DNA from: Leptoclinus maculatus
Lineage: Eukaryota; Chordata; Actinopteri; Perciformes; Stichaeidae
Direction: 5' to 3'
DNA: 64,000 nt
Assembly (NCBI GenBank): GCA_032191485.1
Contig: JAVDOI010000003.1
Coordinates: 4,391,194-4,455,193, forward strand
The position numbers and the translations under genes were made by a program. Under the pieces are notes generated by a model. The model saw only the letters and a program-made list of their open reading frames with translations, was not told the DNA's origin and searched no databases. This document shows, piece by piece, positions 51,727-63,875 of the stretch; the first letter of the stretch is position 1, and each line of letters opens with the position of its first letter.

Positions 51727-54700
51727 AAAGCAATACAACTTTGAAAAAAACACTAGAGGACACCCACCAGTGCGCCTAAATGAGGAGATTGTGCCTTCCA
51801 GTTAAATTCCGTATTTATGTGTGTACAGGTTGAGTTCTTTGAGCCGTTCTGGGACAGCGGGGAGGAGAGGGTTGGAGAGTTGGGGGCCAGAGGCTGGAAA
51901 GCGTGGATGCTCCAACAAGAGCGAGGAGGGTGGCTACAGCCCAGTGCAGGTGAAACACACACTGTTGACGTAAATCCTGGAATAATCTCCAAATTGATTT
52001 GCGGGCTAAAATCGTGAAAACGACAAGAGAACCAGAGTCATGTTCTTGTGTGTGTGTGTGTGTGTGTTTGTTTGTTTGTTTGTTTTTCTGCAGAGGAAGA
52101 GGACGAGGAGGAAGAGGACGAGGAGGAGGTGAAGGATCGGAGTCTGCCCAGATGGACAGTCTGGTTGGACGTGGAGCCGTCTCGTGAAGCAGCTCATTGG
52201 CTGCCTTGGAGGCCCGACAAAGCCAAGGGCCAGTCAGAAGTGGACTGTGAGGACCCGGACAGACAGGTGCTGATTTAAAGTGTCTCCGCTCATGTGTAGC
52301 ATGTGTGGAAGACCATTTACAGTGTGTGAAAATCATTTTTTTGCCAATGTATGTTGCACATACAAGGAATTTGTCATGGTGGGTGGTGCATAACATTAAA
52401 CAATCAACAACAATCAACACAGTGCAAGAAATAGAAACATATTAAAATTTACAATAGAATATAAAATAAAGTGCACAACAAACAGATAACAGTACTATAA
52501 ACAAATGACTTTGTTTGACTTTTTCGTCTCCCTCTTTCTCTCCATCTGTAGGTGTTGTTTGATGACATCGGCCCATCCCTAATTTGTCTGTCTTCACCAG
52601 ACCTCCAGCTCTGTCTTCTTCTGCGTTTCCTCTCATTCCTGGGGCTGCCCGTAGACTCTGTGCTCTCTGCTGCCCCCTGTCAGCCTGGCCTGCTGCTGGA
52701 GAACCTTTCTCTGCTCACTCAGGGTAAAGAAACTACAGTCCTAATAAAACAAACTAGCTATTTGGCTTTTTGTTATAAACAACTTGAAGCAAATCATTGA
52801 TACAAAGCTGACTTCATGTCACATCCTAGGTAATGGTCTCAAGGGTCCTCTGACCTCCCACGACCTACCTGACCCCGGGGTTAACTCTGTGGGTCACATG
52901 ACCACTCTCCAGGGAACGAGGAAGTGGGTGGGGCTTGGGAAGCAGGGCGAGAGGTTTGTCACCAACATCTTCGGTGTGGTCCAACCGGTCCTTCCTGCCC
53001 AGCACCGAGCCGCCCTGTCACTCAGCTGGATGCAGTACGAGAAACTCAAGGTAGGAGTCGGTTTACTGGACTCCAAGTTAAATGTTGGAAGTAAAAGGTC
53101 AACTTTCAAAGTCAAAAGCACTGATTTATTCGTATGTGTTTGCGTGTCAGGTCTTGCGTTGCCTGCGTGGCGGCAACAAAAAGCGCCTGCGCTCTCAGGG
53201 CAAGAGCAGCAAGCGGGTTGCCAAGCAGCTGCTCAAAGAACCCGACAACCGCTCGTCGTTGGTGCTGTGGCAGGAGTACGCCAGCCTGGAGTGGACGCTG
53301 GGCAACCTCGAAGAGGCCCGCAAAGTCTTCTCCACGGCCACGGCCATAGAGGGAACCAAAGGGCTGAAGAGCCCCGCCCTCTGCGAGCTGTGTCTGCTGT
53401 GGGCCCAGCTGGAGGTGGAGGACGGCTCAAGCGCGCGGGGGGGAGGACTAGCAGATGTCACCGTGTCCCCAGCTGTTTGTGTGCTAACCAGGCTGGCAGA
53501 AGGAACCTCCTCATCCTCCCAGTCCCTCTCTCCGGTTTCCATCCTGAAAGCCAGGAAGTGTTATGAGCAGGCTCTGACCGCCGGCTTGTCAGCCCTGGAC
53601 CAAAGCCCCCACAACCCTCAGGCCAACAGAAAAGGTTCCTTAACAACTTCTGTGTGTTTCATCTGTCACGGAGCCGCTACATGTCTTATAAAAGGCCCAT
53701 TGTACATCTCACTATGTGAAACTCATTGGAGTCATTTCCATGTAGGGTAACATGAGACCAGGGATAGCTGGGATGATTGAATACATGTCATTGATAGCAG
53801 AAACACTGAATTGTATGATGCCAGTCCTGGTATTGTGAATGCTCGCTCACTGTCACACAGGCATGGTTTAGTGGGACACTATTGTTAATGTTATTAGTAA
53901 CAGCTGTACTTTTCCTACGACGACAGGTCTGAAGGTCTCCTGTGAAAAAACGGTCTATCTTTCATTAATCCTCTCCTCTCATCGTTCCACCAACAGGTCA
54001 CGAGGACCTGCTAGGAGAGAAGCTGAGGCTGAGAGGCCTGATAGGCTGCTACGCTCTCTTCCAGTACCTCACAATGGGCGTCCAAGCAGCTAACTCCGTC
54101 TACAGCCAGGCCAGAGAGAGGACGGAGGAGCTGCACCACGCACTGACGCAGCTCAACAGTAAGGAGGAGGCCAACCTTGCTGGCACTGATGCTGGCACTG
54201 ATGCTGGCCAGTCTGCGGCTGACTCCAGCCATGCCAGCAGGCACTATGTTACCAGGCTAGCCTCTGAGTGTGAGGCATTGGCAGTGCAGCAGGCGGCGTT
54301 GCTTTGGCACCACAACAGCGTCAGTGTGTTTCCACTGGCAACACTGAGACAAATGCTGACCTCTGCCCTCGCCACCTGGCCCGGCAGCGCCCCTCTCTGG
54401 AGCATATATATACAGGTGAGCCATTTTCTACTCATAAGATACCAAAACTCATTTAATCTTTGCATCATCGTGGGCTAAAATCAAATCAATCAGTTATTGG
54501 CAAAGATGTGTTTCACCCAGCTTATTCTGTACCAGATGAGTCCTTGTGTACTTTGTCATAATGGCCCTCATGCGACCCGTGTTTCAGGTGGAGAACCGCT
54601 ACCATAGTGCTGGCCGGGCGCGGCGTTTTTTTCACTCTGTAACCAGGCACAACAGCAGCGTGGTGCCACGCCTCTTTGCCATTGTTGCTGAACAACAAAG

Positions 54701-55914
54701 GAAGCAGCTGGTGGATGCTGCTCAGAGGTAAGAGCAGGAAGGATGATGGGTAGGTGCGAGGTTATCCTGCACTCATGTTGTATGGGAATAATCATTGTAA
54801 CAACTTGTTAATCGAGACGCAATGATCATAGTTTTCTCTAATCCTGCTTTCATTATATTACGGGAGCAACTGAGAGGCAACTGAGAAAAAAAATCTTGGT
54901 GTTTAATGTTTATTGTCATCGTAAAAAGATACAATGAAATTCAGTTGGCGACTCATCAGTCAGTTCAGCAGCAACAAGGTAAAAAGTAGAAAAACATTAA
55001 GACAAGACATTTGTTACTGTTATTGCAGCAGAGAAAAGACATATTGATGTAAAAATAACAAGTGATTAATGAGTAATTAACACAGGATTAAAACTGGGGA
55101 AGTGTATTTTTCATTTCACTAGGTATTTAAGGAACGGAAGGAAAGATTATCCTCACAAACCTTTTTTCCCCAACGCTCTAAGGCAATAACACCGGAGAGG
55201 AAACTATTTCTCAGGGCTTAAGCCAAGAATCTACCAATCTATCACAATTCCTACATCACTATTAATATTGTATATGTTTCTGTGGTCATTATAGGTCTTG
55301 TTGCAATGGTGCTGCCTTGCCCATCCTGCCAGAGAATGGCCTCAGCACCCGTATCCGTGGACTGTTTGAAAGCGCTATAGCAACAGAGATGGGTGCTCAC
55401 TGTCCTTTACTTTGGAGGATGTACATGCACTTCCTGGTGAGACGGCAAATAACACTCACACATTCACATGTTTACATTTGAATATACAAATATTGACAGT
55501 CGGTAAAGTCTTATTTCTGCGCTGTGTGTATTTGCAGGTGTCAGAAGGGAAGGTGGATAAAGCCACAGGGATCTTCTACAAGGCCTTACAGAATATTCCC
55601 TGGGCTAAGGTGAGCTATACACAGAGCAGTGATATTCCTTCACAGCAGATGACATTTGGCTACTTCATTTTTAAATTGCACGTATGAGAAATCAATTCTC
55701 TCTCTCTCTCTTTGTGTGTGTGTGATTGTGCATGAATGTAAATTTGCATTTATGCAAATATGTGTGTGTTTGGCGCGTGTGTGATCAGGGTCTGTACATG
55801 GACGCAGTGCAGCTGTTCCCCGAGCAGCTGCAGGAGTTTGTGGATCTGATGACAGAGAAAGAACTCCGAGTCAGACTGCCTCTAGAAGAACTGGATATAC
55901 TACTGGAGGACTGA
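47470..55914 (+). CDS. nrde2: Nuclear exosome regulator NRDE2
   Basis: Nineteen exons: 47470-47530, 48172-48277, 48706-48909, 49016-49156, 49276-49541, 49655-49875, 50644-50871, 51126-51315, 51516-51649, 51829-51949, 52094-52266, 52552-52723, 52830-53050, 53151-53634, 53997-54415, 54588-54727, 55295-55436, 55538-55609, 55789-55914. Phases close to 1,206 aa (human 1,164). NRDE2 sits in nuclear speckles, binds the helicase MTR4 and restrains exosome-linked RNA decay; it also helps splice certain short introns. Seen: N-terminal MALFPAFAEL and ELNWLSNESF as in human, a lysine-rich stretch (about residues 75-100, nuclear targeting), the conserved ADPANWTYKSLYRGDVAR segment in the MTR4-binding region, then HAT-type helical repeats (AISLFQAMIDFTFYKPDSV, VEFFEPFWDSGE) and the end MTEKELRVRLPLEELDILLED. 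Exon 11 has an acidic run. Two donors run straight into CA repeats. Very secure. Confidence 0.97.
49157..49202. repeat. (CA)n abutting the nrde2 exon 4 donor
   Basis: The donor GTAA at 49157 continues directly into an uninterrupted run of about 21 CA units. Confidence 0.95.
51650..51722. repeat. (CA)n abutting the nrde2 exon 9 donor
   Basis: The donor at 51650 reads GTACACACAC and continues as a perfect CA run of about 72 bases. Confidence 0.95.
52345..52480 (-). repeat. Retroelement 3'-tail-like repeat in nrde2 intron 11
   Basis: TGCACATACAAGGAATTTGTCATGG-like sequence, split here as TTGCACATACAAGGAATTTG, then GGTGGTGCATAACATTAAAC. I recognise similar text from fish introns. Boundaries are approximate. 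Confidence 0.35.
54900..55010 (-). repeat. LINE-type 3' end, reverse orientation, nrde2 intron 16
   Basis: TTTATTGTCATCGTAAAAAG followed by ATACAATGAAATTCAGTTGG is the reverse of the common fish non-LTR tail ending in 'acaatgacaataaa'. It is a short fragment. Confidence 0.5.
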
Positions 55915-56088
55915 ACACACACACACACACACACACCTCATTCAAGAACATGATTTTGCTTTACTGGCAACATGCCAATGACACTTGATGGCAAGAAAAG
56001 GAGACACACACTCGGATGCATTCACACACATTTAAAGAGTGAACTAATGATTATCCTTTGTACATGTGTTTTAGTACCAGATACTGTT

Positions 56089-56094
56089 AATAAA
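56089..56094 (+). terminator. Poly(A) signal of nrde2
   Basis: AATAAA 175 bases after the nrde2 stop (55912-55914), followed by a GT-rich stretch (ATGTGTTGTG) about 25 bases further on. A short CA run opens the 3' UTR. Confidence 0.8.
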
Positions 56095-56829
56095 TATATT
56101 GTTCTAATTCATGTGTTGTGTAGGTTTGTTTATGCATACCTTTCAGTGCATACACACTGAGGTTGAGGGCCCGCGTTTCAAATGAAATATCCCATTTTAA
56201 AAGTTCATGACAAGTTTATATTAGATGCGATTTGTAAAGGGCAACTGCACATTAGAGATTAATGAAATAATTGTAAACAAATACTGAGATAAATGAGAAA
56301 CATAACAAAAAGATTAGGGAAAATGTAACTTAAAACGGTATCAGCATTTAACTGTGAATGTTGAAATGCATATGCCTCAACTTCATAATGCCTTGGACAC
56401 CCCTGTTTTAAGAGACACCAGGTGGTAATGAGGTGAAATGATGTTGTGTCACTGCACCTTGGTGATAGACAATCTTACCCAGTAACCAAGAATAGAAAAG
56501 AAGAGGCTGTGGCAGTGAAGTTTTCACTTTACACATGGTGATAGCTTTTTTTTTGTGAGTTCTAGCTTTCAGTCATTTTGTATATTCAATTTCATCATGT
56601 AAACAATGCATCTGCAAAATGTGACACAAAGTTTAAAAATGCATTGTTGCATTATTTAAATAATCTAATTTTAAGATTTCCAATTTTAACATAGGGTATT
56701 CAGTCTCAGTTTTAAATTTATAAATCCGCGGTAAATTGTATTAATTCACTTCCTCAACCCACCTGTGAATTAGCTGGAAGTTTCACCTGCCCTATTTTAT
56801 CAGTCGCATCACAGAACATACTATGTACA

Positions 56830-57065
56830 CAGTGGAGGTGGAGTCGCTCCCTCCTGCCGTTGTTGCCGCGCCGTGGTTTGACGCATTGCAGATCCGCCCT
56901 GGCCAATCAGCGGTCTCTGTACAGTGTGCAGAATATTGCAGGTCTGTTCTATCCAATCACGATCCGCCTCTCAAAAGCAAAACCACAACTTCCACATTGC
57001 CGCCAACCCAAACGTATCCTTCCGCCTGCATAAAACCCTGTGTAACGCAAGTTAGTCCGTCACTT
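56830..57065 (+). promoter_or_regulatory. Promoter-like segment upstream of calm1
   Basis: Two CCAAT boxes (56903-56907 and 56953-56957), each close to a GATCCGCC word, are followed about 75 bases later by GCATAAAACCC, a TATA-like element near 57028. The layout points to a plus-strand start near 57055. It may be a distal calm1 promoter or that of a non-coding transcript. The intergenic remainder (56160-57920) shows no coding exon. Confidence 0.4.
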
Positions 57066-58224
57066 TGTCACTTTCGACAGATTAAAAGAGTAGTGAAAAT
57101 AGATAGGAGGAAACATCTCGTCTTTTTCTTTAAAGTCGAATGACCACTATTATGAACGATCAATTATTGTAAAAAAAAGTTATGGTTATCTTCCCCCCCC
57201 AGGCAGAATTCTCCTCTATAGGCTGTATTTTATCAAACATATAACCTACTGTGATAAAGCGTTTTTGCCTGAAAATGCAATATTTCTTATTTATTTGTAA
57301 ATGAAGATGCTACACACACATTTGTATTAGGCCTACAATATCAACCCATGTAGGTAAATGTAGACGCCTGTCGCAGTTAATCAGGTACGGATTACACTAA
57401 TATTGTGTTTATGACGTTGATGCTCGATGGTGGGCGTCAGATTGTGTGTTTTATGATTGCATATGTTCATAACAGAAAAGTGGGCTTAATTTAATTTGGT
57501 ATTGCGAAAGCCGAGCTTCACACCACTGGATTTATCTAAATCTCTGAATACACAGCATCGAGGGTGGTTTGGGGCAAAGCAGACCACAGCCCAGGTTCAC
57601 TGTATGTCATGCATGCACATCTGTTAGGGAACGTGCACCACTAAAGTACAATATCAACTAAAGCAGGCCCTTCGTCGGTCGTTTCCCCCTTCTTTGCCAT
57701 TGTCTCGTAAAGGGACCTTCTATTAAGAGTTTAGTTTCAGTGCATTTTCCTAATACAATTGTATCTAATCACATCGGAACAAACATCGGTATACATCGGT
57801 ATACAGTGCACAGAGGGCGTTAGATGTGGTGTCAGTAGCTGGTGGTCCCCAGACATTAATCCAGTCTTTCACAGAATGCAAACCCTTTCACATAAAGTCG
57901 TATTACCGCCGCTCCTCTTTCTGAGTGAATAATTCAAGAGTAACATCCTTTTATAAAACATATAAAACATGGCCCCCCCAAAGACGGGTACGCGCGCATC
58001 AGCAGGCTTGTATGCGCGTACACGTGTGTGCATGCACGTTTGAGGAGACGGAGCCAGGACGCCGCACTGATCGAGAGCATTTCACCAGTGCGGAGGAATA
58101 CAGTGAGCCGTACAGCAGTGGTTCGTCCTGCCTGCCCGCCTCCAGCCAGCCTTGCTCAGTGGCAACCTTCCATTTCCTCTCTCCTTGTAGCGTTAGCAGA
58201 CCAGCGTTCCCAGCTCAAACAGAC

Positions 58225-61200
58225 ATGGTGAGTATTTCATCAACCACGGGTTGTGATATGTACGACTTGAGATGGTTTTGAGTTGACTGAATACCAGCCA
58301 GGCGTTTTTTAGTGTCTCCCGGATAGTGGCTTTGTTGGAAGAATATCCTGCAGCCTCCATTGCAGAGAGCGCGAGTAGACTTGTACTGCAGAGTTAGCTC
58401 ACGTGAGCTAACTAGCTGTTAACACTTAGTGGCTAGACAGAGAAGCTTATCACACTGTTGTTGCTTAAGCTCGTTCCCGCCATTGAAGTTGAAACGGTAC
58501 TTGCTATGATGGCACACTGAAGGGACACTACTTGTTACAGGTGGCCGCTCTTGGCAGAAAGTTACGGCGGTTCGGTCGGCTGCCAATGTTAGCATCACAG
58601 CTAATGTTACATCTGACAGCTGTACCATCAGTCAACTAACGTAACGGATGCGTTTCTGTGTCAAGAGTACTAGTAACGTCAGTTTGTTTCCACAGTGAAG
58701 CTGGCGACGCAATTGTTAGTGTTGGGTCTCTTCACATATGTGTTTGATGCCGGTGTTGCACAGACATTAGACATCCAGCTACAAACAGGACTGCTGGTGG
58801 AGTAAGATATTTAACGTACACTGCTCCTGCAGCTAGTCACCCTTGACTATAGGGTCACATATTATCATAACTGTCACCATAATAATCATCCGTAACGGCT
58901 ATCAAAGTACAACATGTAACCGTTGTAAAAACCGCATTAGTAATGGCTGAGCGTCCTAACGAGGTCACAGAATATGGTGTAACACCTGTATGTTGTCACG
59001 TTGCCACACAATAAACCTATTATTTCAACATGTCAGGGACGGTTGGCATACCGTGTTTCAGATCACCTTATTGGGTACTGATTGATGTTTGATGAAATAC
59101 GTTGTGAGAAGATTAGATTACATGGTACGTGGACCTTTTCTTCAGGCAATACGTCTTAAATGTACACACATTTAGTTTGACAGATGTAATCTGCTGAACA
59201 CATTGTTGGCTCCTTGATTATGCAGTACTTCAGTTAACTAGTTATGTAATTACCTTTTTAAAAAGTCCTGCAGCAACATATCATTTACATTTAGGATTGT
59301 AGCGGATTATTTTCTGGATCACATCCTAAGTGAATTAACACAGTGGTTTGTGTCCTAGTGTGTGTGTGTCTGGCTTTCTGTCCCAACAGCTCATTGTGTG
59401 TGGGGTCGCAGCAGCACTGTGCAAATCCAACTTTCTGAGATGTTTGAGGCATTTGCATCATGACATTACTTATGAAAGATAATAAAAAAATGTTTTGTAG
59501 CCTATAACTTTTGGTTACCTGAAGTCAGTTAGATAAGCTTAAAAACCAAGTTAAGCAATTGACAAGTAGTCTGACGGGTTTTCTCAATGAGTCAGAATAG
59601 TAGGTTGAGCTGTGTTTAACGAATGAATTTTCATTTGAATGTCCCTGTTAGATCTTTAAATCGTATCACAATGAACATTTTGGCCAGGCTTCTGTGGCTG
59701 ACTATTGAAACTTTGACAAAGTGTGATACAGGAAGCAGTCCCTGGGATTGAGACATCTCTGTTACCATTGTCACGGTTCCTTTTTATTTGTGGGACTTGT
59801 TTAAGGCAGAAATACTCGTCTTGTCAGACATCCTACTGCAGTCGGAGTGTGAATTCAATGTGTTCATGGTTAGCCCATTTGAAGTCAGATTATACTGAAA
59901 ACTAAATATACATTGGTGTGTTCTTGTGTGTAGCTTTATTTATCAAGAACCATTTTCATATCAAAATCACCACATTTAGAACTGTTGCTAGTAATTACTG
60001 ATTATTCTTGATTTATTTAGTAGCAGGGGAGGAATCACTACATTTAAATATAACTTTGTTCTATTTTCACCCTAAATCTCTTATTACTGTTCATGGGTGC
60101 TTTACAAGTGAATCATAGGGCCCACATGCTGCACTCACTATCACACCAGCATTGCAGTGCCTTGAGAGGAATTTGGCCTGCGTATTAGAGGGGTTAGCAG
60201 CTCGTTAACCACCGCTGGAGCGCACACGCACGCATTGACACAAATCCTCGCTGTCATTACCGTCAGCGTAATTCTGAACGTCTAATATTTATTGCTTCAC
60301 AGTACTCCTGTTAGGAGTACTCAGAAACCTTTCTGTTTTGACCATTATCATCGTCAACGTTCTGAAAAAGATTCAAATATCACAACTAGTGATCTGTGTG
60401 AAAAAGGTGTTCTGAGTTTCATAAGATAACTGCATCAGAGACAGCGTATGCCATGTTGCTAATATATACTATTTCTGAATTAACAAGAGTCTAGTACATC
60501 AAAATAAACATAGAATATAACTCATGATGGTTTTCATGAAATGCAATGCTACTCATGACTTGTGGAAAGGAAAATAAAATGTGAAGATTCACAAGCAGTA
60601 GGATTAAGAGGACATTCTCCACTTTTGAACATCTGGTTAGAATGCAGTTTTGCACATTCTATATGTACCTTGATGACAATATAGACTTAGTTTTGTAAGA
60701 AGGGCGGTTTTCCATTTTTGGCTCATTTACTTAAACAAACCTTAACTTGGGACTGATGTCAAATTCCTGGGTAATTAGTGAGTCACTCACAGAGGGGGCC
60801 ATTTGGTGTGACCCATGATGCTGTCTAGGAGGTCAGATGACCAGCCAACTGATCCTCCCTAGGAGTTGCAACTGTAGCAGTGAGATGACAGGCCACCATT
60901 TAGCACATGCATACAACCTCCCCCAGTCTGGACACTGTTACTCTCACACACCTTAAATCAATTTCCTGACACATTTGGGTGACCTCCTCTGGCCTGGTGT
61001 CTATATACACACACACTCTGTCTTTCAAAGTGTTGAATGCTATTCATCTATTGAACTACTGCAGGAGGTGGACACTTCATCTGTACATCTATCTTTACTG
61101 TTCTTCTGTTGGGGAGATGGACAGACAGCTCAGCCTTCACTGTCATGCCCAGGCTTACACCACACACACACACACTGACGTGGAGGTAAAGGGAGTGAGG

Positions 61201-63875
61201 TTCTCTATCGCCTCATCCAGTTGGAGTCAGATGCAGTCAGGGAAAGACAGCGTCTGGTCACGTACACTCACAGCGCCGCAAGACACAAGGACAGAAAGAA
61301 AGATCGACGGTTAAGCAGACAGATTTATTGAGAGACGGACGGACAAGTAACCAGGAAAACATCAACGGACCAGCTTTTCTATCAGCTCATGGAAGAGAGA
61401 GACCTCGCCTGTCAGGTCAGTGCCAATACACTGACCTTTACCACTCCAGAGGGATTGTGAAACTTCTGTAAGCCAGTCAGCCACTCGCACTGGATGGATT
61501 GAAAGACGAGTCCTGCAGTTATCCTGTCAACTGACGTGTTCATCCAGCTATCTACCTATCCAGGAGGACTAGAAACATCATCTGTTTTACCATCTTCTCA
61601 ATCAAAATTGTTCCCCTCACTCATACAGTTATGTAACTATTTAGAGAGATGGAAAAATCTGCTGTCTATCAGATTTACAAATTAGGAGCGATTGATAGAT
61701 GTCTAGCCGTCAGTTTTTCCATCCACCTATTCCTCCCACCCTGAGACATCATTCCTGCCCTTCATATCATCCTTCCCTCCCCATGCTGCCTAAGAACGTT
61801 GCCCCGTACCCAGCAGAAGATGAGCTAGTTAGCCTGTCCACCGTCTATGACCTCTTGGATGAACAACAGCACTATTACAAGGAGCTCATCCAGCAGCAGG
61901 AGAGGAACTACAGAGCCTTCCTGCAGATGCTGATGGATTCGTCCTCCAGCCGCATGGACGGCATGGTTAGAGAGATGCAGGACCTGAGAAACTGCCTGCA
62001 GGGAACCAAGGCTGAGCTAGCCGAGGTTAAAAAACAGGGCGTCCAGAACGGCAAACGGGCCGACTGGCTGGCTGAAGGCCTGGTGATGGTGCGAGGGCAG
62101 CTGGATGGCCCCAGCGTCAAAACGGGAGTAATCGGGGGAGGTGCAGGAGTGAGAGCCGTGGAACAGCGCAGAGGAGGTGGTGGGTTAAGGCTGGATGGAG
62201 GAGGGAGAGGTAGAGAGGCCAAAAAACCACCACCAAAAGCTGCGATGCTGGTGGCCGACCTCACAGATATCCACTTTGATGACATAAAGGTTGTACACAG
62301 ATATGCACACACAAAGTGGAACGTATGGGTTAGCGAGAGCTTTCAGTGTCACTGGGTGCTACATTGGTGTTAATGTATTCCTTGTGGATAGCAAAAATAT
62401 ACTACTGTCAATGATTTGGAAGAGCATAGCATGCGTCTGTGGTTCATACTGGTCACTAGATGTTAGTATGCACTAGGGCTGCACGATTATGGCCAAAATC
62501 ATAATCGCGATCATTTTGATCAATATTGAGATCACGATTATTGATCACGATTAGTGGTGTAACGGATCACGGGTCGATCCGTGGATCAATTGAGTATTTT
62601 TTCTTCTTTTTTTTTTTTACAGTGTAATCATCATAGTGTGTAATACAGTTTTACTGCTGCTGTTCCTTTTCAAGTAACAAGTCCCCGAATATCAATGCAG
62701 AGTGTCAGTGAACAGATATAAAGCATGTGTTCACGTGAACGGAGCAGGTTAAAAGCATTTAACGGCGAAAGTCACGGCGAGCGGAGGAACTTCAGAAGCC
62801 CCCGGGTCATTTAAGTCACACGTTTGGGATCATTTTGTCTTCCCTGTAAAGTATAATGACGGATAAGGGTGGTGGACAAAACCGTTACGGTATGTAGGCG
62901 TTATTTAAAAAGAAAGACATACGACAAGGAAGACTGTGACCGCTTTCACCACGGAGGAGTGATTCATAGTCCGGTGCTGTAGACACGCCCCCTCTGTGAG
63001 AGTCACACAGACACACACCTGGTGTGCCGCTGCAGGGTGCGTGCATGACACCTCCCATCTCGTTCTCCCCCTGGTGGTTGGCTGACTCTTAGTTGAGGAA
63101 GCGCTTGATTTGATATGTAGCAGAGCACGCATTTTAAATGTTAATATCGCCGACGATCACGCTCGTTTAATCGTGGCAGCCATAATCGTGATCGCGATTA
63201 AAATTCGATTAATTGTGCAGCCCTAGTATGCACGGCACTTGGTCCCAAAAATTAAATGGATTAAAAAAACAGAATTGTGGCAAATGGTTGCATCACTCTT
63301 GAGTTTGTCTTACAGTGCAGTTCATAATGGTTTCTTGAATGATGATCATGGCTGCAGCACTTTACCTATGACCAATGCTTGTTTTAATGGGTGTGTCGCC
63401 GCCTGCCTCTATTAGTGTGTGTGATCACGTATGATGGCTGTAAGTTATTTTAAACTGTGTTGGTTCAGGATATAGGCTTTTTTAAAAACCTGTCACTATT
63501 TGCTTCCCAACCAGTGTTCTAATCTCTCCCTTTCTTCTGTTTTTTCTAATTTAGGCTGACCAACTAACAGAAGAGCAGATTGCAGGTAAGGTGACAACAA
63601 AATCACTGTATTACGTTTTTTAGCGATAAACGCATTCCCTGCAAAGGTCCATTCATTCCTACATCACTGGAATATCAGCTGCTGTTACTAATATATCTCT
63701 CTCATCCTGTCCTCCACCTAATGTGTGACAGAGTTCAAGGAGGCCTTCTCCCTGTTTGACAAGGATGGAGATGGGACCATCACCACTAAGGAGCTGGGCA
63801 CCGTCATGAGGTCACTGGGTCAAAACCCAACCGAGGCGGAACTCCAGGACATGATCAACGAGGTGGATGCAGATG
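58225..63875 (+). CDS. calm1: Calmodulin (partial, first three coding exons)
   Basis: Exon 1 contributes only ATG (58225-58227) before GTGAGT. Exon 2 is 63555-63585 (31 bases, ADQLTEEQIA). Exon 3 is 63732-63875 (144 bases, EFKEAFSLFDKDGDGTITTK through MINEVDADG) and ends at GTATGC. The sizes equal those of the human CALM1 exons. Calmodulin is the universal Ca2+ sensor with four EF-hands. EF-hand 1 is complete (DKDGDGTITTKE) and EF-hand 2 begins (DADG). The rest lies beyond the window. The neighbour nrde2 is also next to CALM1 in human, which supports calm1 over calm2 or calm3. Intron 1 is about 5.3 kb, and an exon-like ORF lies in it. The fish-specific a/b copy cannot be told. Confidence 0.93.
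58392..58413. promoter_or_regulatory. Perfect 22-bp palindrome centred on an E-box
   Basis: AGTTAGCTCAC is followed at once by its own reverse complement, giving a CACGTG core. It lies 165 bases into calm1 intron 1, in the GC-richer region after the first exon. CACGTG is the core site for bHLH-ZIP factors such as USF or MYC/MAX. Function is inferred. Confidence 0.45.
61699..62289 (+). CDS. Exon-like ORF in calm1 intron 1, coiled-coil protein segment
   Basis: An open frame from ATG at 61699 runs 197 codons to a possible donor (ATAAAG/GTTGTA) at 62289 in phase 0; the frame itself stops at 62371-62373. The first 30 residues are Pro/His/Ser-rich. Residues about 40-115 form an acidic amphipathic helix rich in Gln, Glu and Leu (YDLLDEQQHYYKELIQQQER, MREMQDLRNCL-like) that looks like a coiled coil. 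A Gly/Arg-rich part follows, ending LVADLTDIHFDDIK. GC content and wobble use are much more exon-like than the AT-rich intron around it. I do not recognise the family. It may be an alternative first exon of calm1, since phase 0 matches exon 2, or part of a nested gene. Confidence 0.5.
62474..63225. mobile_element. hAT-type MITE with 8-bp target duplication
   Basis: Ends are TAGGGCTGCACGATTA and, inverted, TAATTGTGCAGCCCTA. The element is flanked on both sides by GTATGCAC (62466-62473 and 63226-63233), an exact 8-bp duplication as hAT elements make. The interior is non-coding and includes a GTGTAACGGATCACGG stretch near 62553 that may come from another element. Confidence 0.93.
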
